Shown here one piece after another: positions 6,661 through 10,110 of a DNA stretch of 10,110 nucleotides; position 1 is the stretch's first letter; every line of letters starts with the position of its first letter. The DNA is taken from NCBI GenBank assembly GCA_964617665.1, contig CAZUAH010000510.1, positions 1-10,110 on the forward strand, written 5' to 3'. The notes under the pieces are model-generated. The model did not search any database and had not been told where the DNA came from. It worked only from the letters and a program-made list of their open reading frames with translations. This DNA is from JADHUC01 sp964617665. Its GTDB lineage: Bacteria > Planctomycetota > Planctomycetia > Pirellulales > Pirellulaceae. The position numbers and the translations under genes were made by a program.

Positions 6661-8940
6661 GTGCACAGGAACCGCCGCTGGACCGCTCTCCTCTACTGGG
6701 CACCGATTCTCTTGGTGTTCGCGAGTATCCCGTTTGTTGGCATCGCTACGGTCCGAGTTGAAAGCGACTCGTCCGGATTCATCCAATGGATGCCGGACAA
6801 TCAAGCCGCCAAACGGGATTACGACCGATTCGTAGCCCGGTTTAGCAGCGACGATTTTGTTCTTGTCACAGGGCCCGAGTGCAAATTGGACGACCCGCGG
6901 CTGGAACGTCTCGCCATCGCCCTGGAGCAACACCCCGGTGTGCCATTGTCGAACAACCCGCAAGAAACTCGCCTGATTCGCCAGGCCTACTCGGGCTCGC
7001 AAATGTTGCGAGAGATGACCAACGGTCCGTTGAGCCTGTCCGAAAAGGAAGCCCTTCGGCGGTTAACGGGCGTTTTGATTGGCCCGGACGCGGAGTCGAC
7101 TGTGTTGATCGTGCAGCTTTCGAAAGAGGGCCGAAAGAACCAGCGAGCCGCCATAGACCTCATCAAGCAGCTCGCCCGGAAACATGCCGGGCTGGACTTG
7201 GATGCTTTGCGCATGGGTGGGACCGTCTTCGAGGCGACTTCGATGGAAATCGAGATCGAGCGCACGCTCCACAACTACGTGCTGCCTATCTTCCTTGTGA
7301 CGTTTGTGATCACCTGGTGGTTTTTGCGCAGCATCCGCCAAGTGGTGATCGTGCTTTCGGTGGCATTTTACTGCCGCTGCCTGAGTTTGGCCTTGGTCTA
7401 CTATGCCGGCCATAAGTTGAGCGTGGTGCTCAGTATCATGCCCGTGCTCGTGTACGTGCTGGCGGTGTCGGCGGGCGTTCACTTGGTGAACTATTACCGC
7501 GACGCCTTGGCGGATGGTGACGTTGACCAGGCACCTCGTAAGACGCTGCAGGCGGGGTGGCTCCCGTGCACGCTGGCGACCGTCACCACCATGATCGGCC
7601 TTTTGTCGCTCGGCCTCAGTTCGATCGTTCCCGTGCAGAGGTTTGGAATCTACTCGGCCCTGTCCATGTTCTTGTCGCTGATTGTGTTGCTGGCGGTGAT
7701 TCCGTGGGCCTTGCGATTTTGGGTTAGTCGTCGCGAGTTGGACCGGTTGACGCGGCAGACAATGTCAGATGGGAGTGACACGCTTCGATCAGTACCGAGT
7801 CGGCTTGTGATACTTGTGGGTCGCCAACATTTGTGGGTTGTACTGGCGTTTGCGATTCTTGTGCTCGGCGCCGCCTGCGGCCTGCACAAGATCACGACGT
7901 CCGTGGACGTGGAGCACATGTTCTCCCGACAGAGTGCGCTCATTCGCAACTACCAGTGGATCGAACAACGTATCGGCCCGCTTGCTTCGATCGAGGTCGT
8001 CGTTGGGTTCGATGAAGAGTGTTCCGTCGACCTGTTAGATCGCGTCGCGCTGATTTCGGAAATCGAGACGCGGATTCGTGATCTACCAGACGTGGGCGGA
8101 ACATTTTCGACCGCCACATTCCTGCCGGAGGTACCGGAACCGGGCGGCGTGTTCAGGACGGCGCGAAGGTCGATCTACCGACGAAAGGTCCAGGAGGCGC
8201 GGCAAGAGTTGACGGCCCAAGGATACCTGAACGTCGACGGAGACGCGGAGTACTGGCGGATCACGGCGCGCGTAGCGGCACTCGATCCGCGCCACTACGA
8301 AGAGTTGATCACGGAAGTAAGAGATCCCGTCGAATCGGTCATCAACGCTCGGCTGCAGGAGGGCAACGAAGGGATCACGGCCACCTACACCGGTCTGGTG
8401 CCCATGATGCAAGCGGCTCAGAAACAGGTGCTTGATGATTTGCGGAAGAGCCTCATGATGGCAGCCGCCCTGATCTGTCCGGTGATGATCGGCATCCTGC
8501 GCAGCCTCTTTGCTGGGGTGTTGTCGATGATTCCCAACCTGTTTCCCATGGTCGTCGTGTTCGGCTGCCTCGGCTGGATCGGCAAACCGATCGACGTGGG
8601 GATCATGTTGACGGCCAGTGTGGCACTGGGGATTGCTGTCGACGACACGCTGCATTATCTGACTTGGTTCGCTCGCGGGATCCGCGACGGCCTGCCGCGA
8701 CTGCAGGCGATCCGGTTCGCTTACGGCAAGTGCGCCATTGCCATGGCCGAAACCACGTTTATCTGCGGATTCGGGCTACTGCCAGTCATTTTCATTCAAT
8801 TTGTCCCGACTCGCGAATTCGCGTTGCTGCTTTTCACGATCCTTTTGGTAGCTCTCGTTGGCGATCTGATTCTGCTTCCCGCAATCCTTGCCGGACCGCT
8901 GGGAAGGGTTTTTGTCCCGCGCCGCGCGCCTACGAGCTAG
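6661..8940 (+). CDS. MMPL/RND-family transporter (lipid exporter-like)
   Basis: A 759-residue membrane protein with the duplicated RND plan: TM1 (about 8-29), an extracytoplasmic loop (30-205), a TM bundle (205-354), then TM7 (about 388-407), a second loop (408-592) and a closing TM bundle (597-746). The second half keeps the RND charge pair in GIAVDDTLHYLTWF (Asp661, Asp662). At the matching place the first half reads SAGVHLVNYYRD (270-281), with no Asp, so proton coupling would rest on the second half. The length is in the range of two-loop MMPL/HpnN-like exporters, which move lipids, hopanoids or fatty-acid derivatives across the inner membrane. No membrane-fusion protein or outer-membrane channel is seen. 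It starts with GTG, backed by GAGGA 8 bases upstream, and follows the ligase by 16 bases, so the two are almost certainly co-transcribed. Export of the locus's lipid product is the inference. Confidence 0.9.
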   Translation: MHRNRRWTALLYWAPILLVFASIPFVGIATVRVESDSSGFIQWMPDNQAAKRDYDRFVARFSSDDFVLVTGPECKLDDPRLERLAIALEQHPGVPLSNNPQETRLIRQAYSGSQMLREMTNGPLSLSEKEALRRLTGVLIGPDAESTVLIVQLSKEGRKNQRAAIDLIKQLARKHAGLDLDALRMGGTVFEATSMEIEIERTLHNYVLPIFLVTFVITWWFLRSIRQVVIVLSVAFYCRCLSLALVYYAGHKLSVVLSIMPVLVYVLAVSAGVHLVNYYRDALADGDVDQAPRKTLQAGWLPCTLATVTTMIGLLSLGLSSIVPVQRFGIYSALSMFLSLIVLLAVIPWALRFWVSRRELDRLTRQTMSDGSDTLRSVPSRLVILVGRQHLWVVLAFAILVLGAACGLHKITTSVDVEHMFSRQSALIRNYQWIEQRIGPLASIEVVVGFDEECSVDLLDRVALISEIETRIRDLPDVGGTFSTATFLPEVPEPGGVFRTARRSIYRRKVQEARQELTAQGYLNVDGDAEYWRITARVAALDPRHYEELITEVRDPVESVINARLQEGNEGITATYTGLVPMMQAAQKQVLDDLRKSLMMAAALICPVMIGILRSLFAGVLSMIPNLFPMVVVFGCLGWIGKPIDVGIMLTASVALGIAVDDTLHYLTWFARGIRDGLPRLQAIRFAYGKCAIAMAETTFICGFGLLPVIFIQFVPTREFALLLFTILLVALVGDLILLPAILAGPLGRVFVPRRAPTS

Positions 8941-8965
8941 ACGACCTTGCACCCGGAGACCAATT

Positions 8966-8994
8966 TTGACCGCTTGCACTGCAAGGGATACAAT
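8966..8994 (+). promoter_or_regulatory. sigma-70-like promoter before the Fe-S gene
   Basis: TTGACC (8966-8971), a 17-base spacer, and TACAAT (8989-8994): five of six matches to each consensus hexamer. A start site near 9001 would leave only about 10 bases before the ATG at 9011. The spacer contains the palindrome CTTGCACTGCAAG (8973-8985), a possible operator. This suggests the Fe-S gene can be expressed apart from the transporter. Confidence 0.6.
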
Positions 8995-9010
8995 CACCCC
9001 GGACAAGGCG

Positions 9011-10110
9011 ATGGCGAACGACAATTCCAACACGGGCCGAAAGATCGTAGTCGGTGCCAAGATCGGGACGGACGTCGAACCGAAAGTGCCACGGCTGAAG
9101 TCCGTTCAACCGAAGAAGCTCGCCGACTACCCGGGTGTTCCGCAAGCCTATCTGGAAGTCGCCCGGCACTATTCCAGTCCTCTGCTCATCGGTCCGCCAA
9201 TATGCGACGAGCTGATCGCGCTTGTCCAGCACATGTTCACGCACGAAGAGGCGTCGCTGGCTCAGCACATCAAATTTCCCACCGGCAAAACCGCAGCATC
9301 GGTTGCCGCGGCGGAGCACCGCCCCGTCGAGGAGGTACGCCCGATCCTCGATCGTTTGGCCGGTGGCAAGTACGTCTTGCTCAGCCTCGGCAACGGTCGC
9401 AAGCGGCGCTACGGTTTGCCCCCGCTGATGCCGGGTGTGTTTGAGATGGTACTGGTGCGCCCGTCGTGGGACACGCTCACCGATTGGCACCGCCGGTTTG
9501 CCGAGCTGTTCTCGGCGCTCTACGACACGGGATACTTGGTGGATTACTGCGAGCGGCCGACCGGGCCGGTCCGCTACCTGCCGGTCAACAAAATCATCGA
9601 CGCCCATCCGCTGGCCCTGCCCTCGGATCGGTTGGAATCGATCCTGGATGGATACAAGGTGTTCGCGGTGGGCCTGTGTCAATGTCGAATGACTCAGAAG
9701 ATCGTGGACCGAGGCTGCGACCGTCCCATGGAAACTTGTGTTGGCTATGGCGACGCGGCAGAGCACCTAATCCGCGACGGCCGAATGCGATCCGTAACCA
9801 AGCGAGATGTGCTGAAGATCAAGGCGGAGGCGGAGTCGGCGGGACTGGCAACGTTCGTCGTCGACATGGGGACCCGCAAGAGCGCCAGTGGCTTCTCGTG
9901 CTCTTGCTGTGGCTGTTGCTGCCACGCGCTGCGTACGGTCAGTGAATTCAACATGCCGGGCATGATTGCCCGCCCGCACTTCCTGCCCCAGATACAGCAC
10001 GACAAGTGTACGTATTGCACCGAGTGCATGAAGATTTGCCCGATGGGTGCCCTGGCTTGTCCTTACCCATTTCTATACAGTTATTCTGAGTTTGCTGGCA
10101 ACGAAGACGT
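9011..10110 (+). CDS. winged-helix / multi-cysteine 4Fe-4S ferredoxin-like protein (3' partial)
   Basis: Open from ATG 9011 to the end of the window (366 codons, no stop), so the C terminus is missing. Residues about 60-145 look like a winged helix: three short helices, then YVLLSLGNGRKRRYGLPPL and PGVFE. Three cysteine groups follow: CQCR (223-226) with C236 and C243; the dense CSCCGCCC (297-304); and a classical C-x2-C-x2-C-x3-CP cluster (C333, C336, C339, C343), with C350 after it. I recognise this layout from uncharacterised 4Fe-4S proteins of anaerobic and environmental bacteria; there the CxCR and CCxCCC groups are also conserved. Electron transfer, perhaps to the radical SAM enzyme, or redox sensing by the winged helix are both possible; neither is shown. 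AAGG (9005-9008) is a weak ribosome site only two bases before the ATG. A 278-residue open frame on the opposite strand is a shadow. Confidence 0.85.
   Translation, partial: MANDNSNTGRKIVVGAKIGTDVEPKVPRLKSVQPKKLADYPGVPQAYLEVARHYSSPLLIGPPICDELIALVQHMFTHEEASLAQHIKFPTGKTAASVAAAEHRPVEEVRPILDRLAGGKYVLLSLGNGRKRRYGLPPLMPGVFEMVLVRPSWDTLTDWHRRFAELFSALYDTGYLVDYCERPTGPVRYLPVNKIIDAHPLALPSDRLESILDGYKVFAVGLCQCRMTQKIVDRGCDRPMETCVGYGDAAEHLIRDGRMRSVTKRDVLKIKAEAESAGLATFVVDMGTRKSASGFSCSCCGCCCHALRTVSEFNMPGMIARPHFLPQIQHDKCTYCTECMKICPMGALACPYPFLYSYSEFAGNED

Noticed and set aside
6280..7002. 240-residue minus-strand open frame across the ligase/transporter junction
   Set aside because: It is antisense to two well-supported genes, with low-complexity Arg/Pro-rich content and no domain.
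8930..9766. 278-residue open frame on the minus strand opposite the Fe-S gene
   Set aside because: The plus-strand frame has clear cysteine clusters and a promoter; the minus frame has no recognisable motif and overlaps the transporter's 3' end.
9435..9945. plus-strand frames inside the Fe-S gene (9435-9692 and 9466-9945)
   Set aside because: They are out of frame with the cysteine-cluster protein and show no motifs; shadows.
1..10110. CRISPR arrays, tRNA or rRNA genes, insertion sequences, att sites
   Set aside because: No regularly spaced direct repeats, no cloverleaf or rRNA-like stretches, no transposase motifs and no terminal inverted repeats were seen.

Overview
The window is a GC-rich bacterial segment holding two divergently transcribed gene groups that together look like a specialised fatty-acyl or polyketide-like biosynthesis locus. 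The gene style fits a member of the Planctomycetota or a similar environmental lineage: paired ketosynthases, a B12-type radical SAM protein, an MMPL/RND exporter with long extracytoplasmic loops, and a winged-helix/iron-sulfur protein. That assignment is inference from gene content only, and I would not defend it strongly.

Minus-strand group, in transcription order from the centre to the left: a B12-binding-type radical SAM enzyme (4464 to 3142), an acyl carrier protein (3039 to 2770), a catalytically complete beta-ketoacyl-ACP synthase (2638 to 1424), and a second ketosynthase-fold protein whose Cys-His-His triad is replaced by Ser-Ser-Glu (1360 to 122). The last two are in the KS-alpha then KS-beta (chain length factor) order of type II polyketide synthases. 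A 64-base imperfect stem-loop sits between the carrier protein and the ketosynthase. A near-perfect 18-bp stem-loop sits just after the last stop codon. A short open frame at bases 1-99 on the plus strand may be the tail of a convergent gene.

Plus-strand group, from the centre to the right: a possible small hypothetical ORF (4574-4756), a second acyl carrier protein with a divergent Ser motif (4780-5001), a fatty acyl-AMP ligase-like adenylating enzyme (5049-6644), an MMPL/RND-family membrane transporter (6661-8940), and a winged-helix plus multi-cysteine ferredoxin-like protein that runs off the window (9011 onward). The last gene has its own sigma-70-like promoter (TTGACC, 17-base spacer, TACAAT) in the 70-base gap before it.

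A working model, which is inference: the ligase activates a fatty acid and loads it on one of the two carrier proteins; the KS/KS-beta pair extends it; the radical SAM enzyme carries out a methylation, cyclisation or other radical step with electrons perhaps supplied by an Fe-S protein; and the RND protein moves the lipid product across or out of the membrane. No ketoreductase, dehydratase or thioesterase is visible here, so reductive steps must be done by enzymes outside the window or from primary metabolism. I recognise the families but not the product, and I know of no characterised pathway that I can match to this exact gene set.
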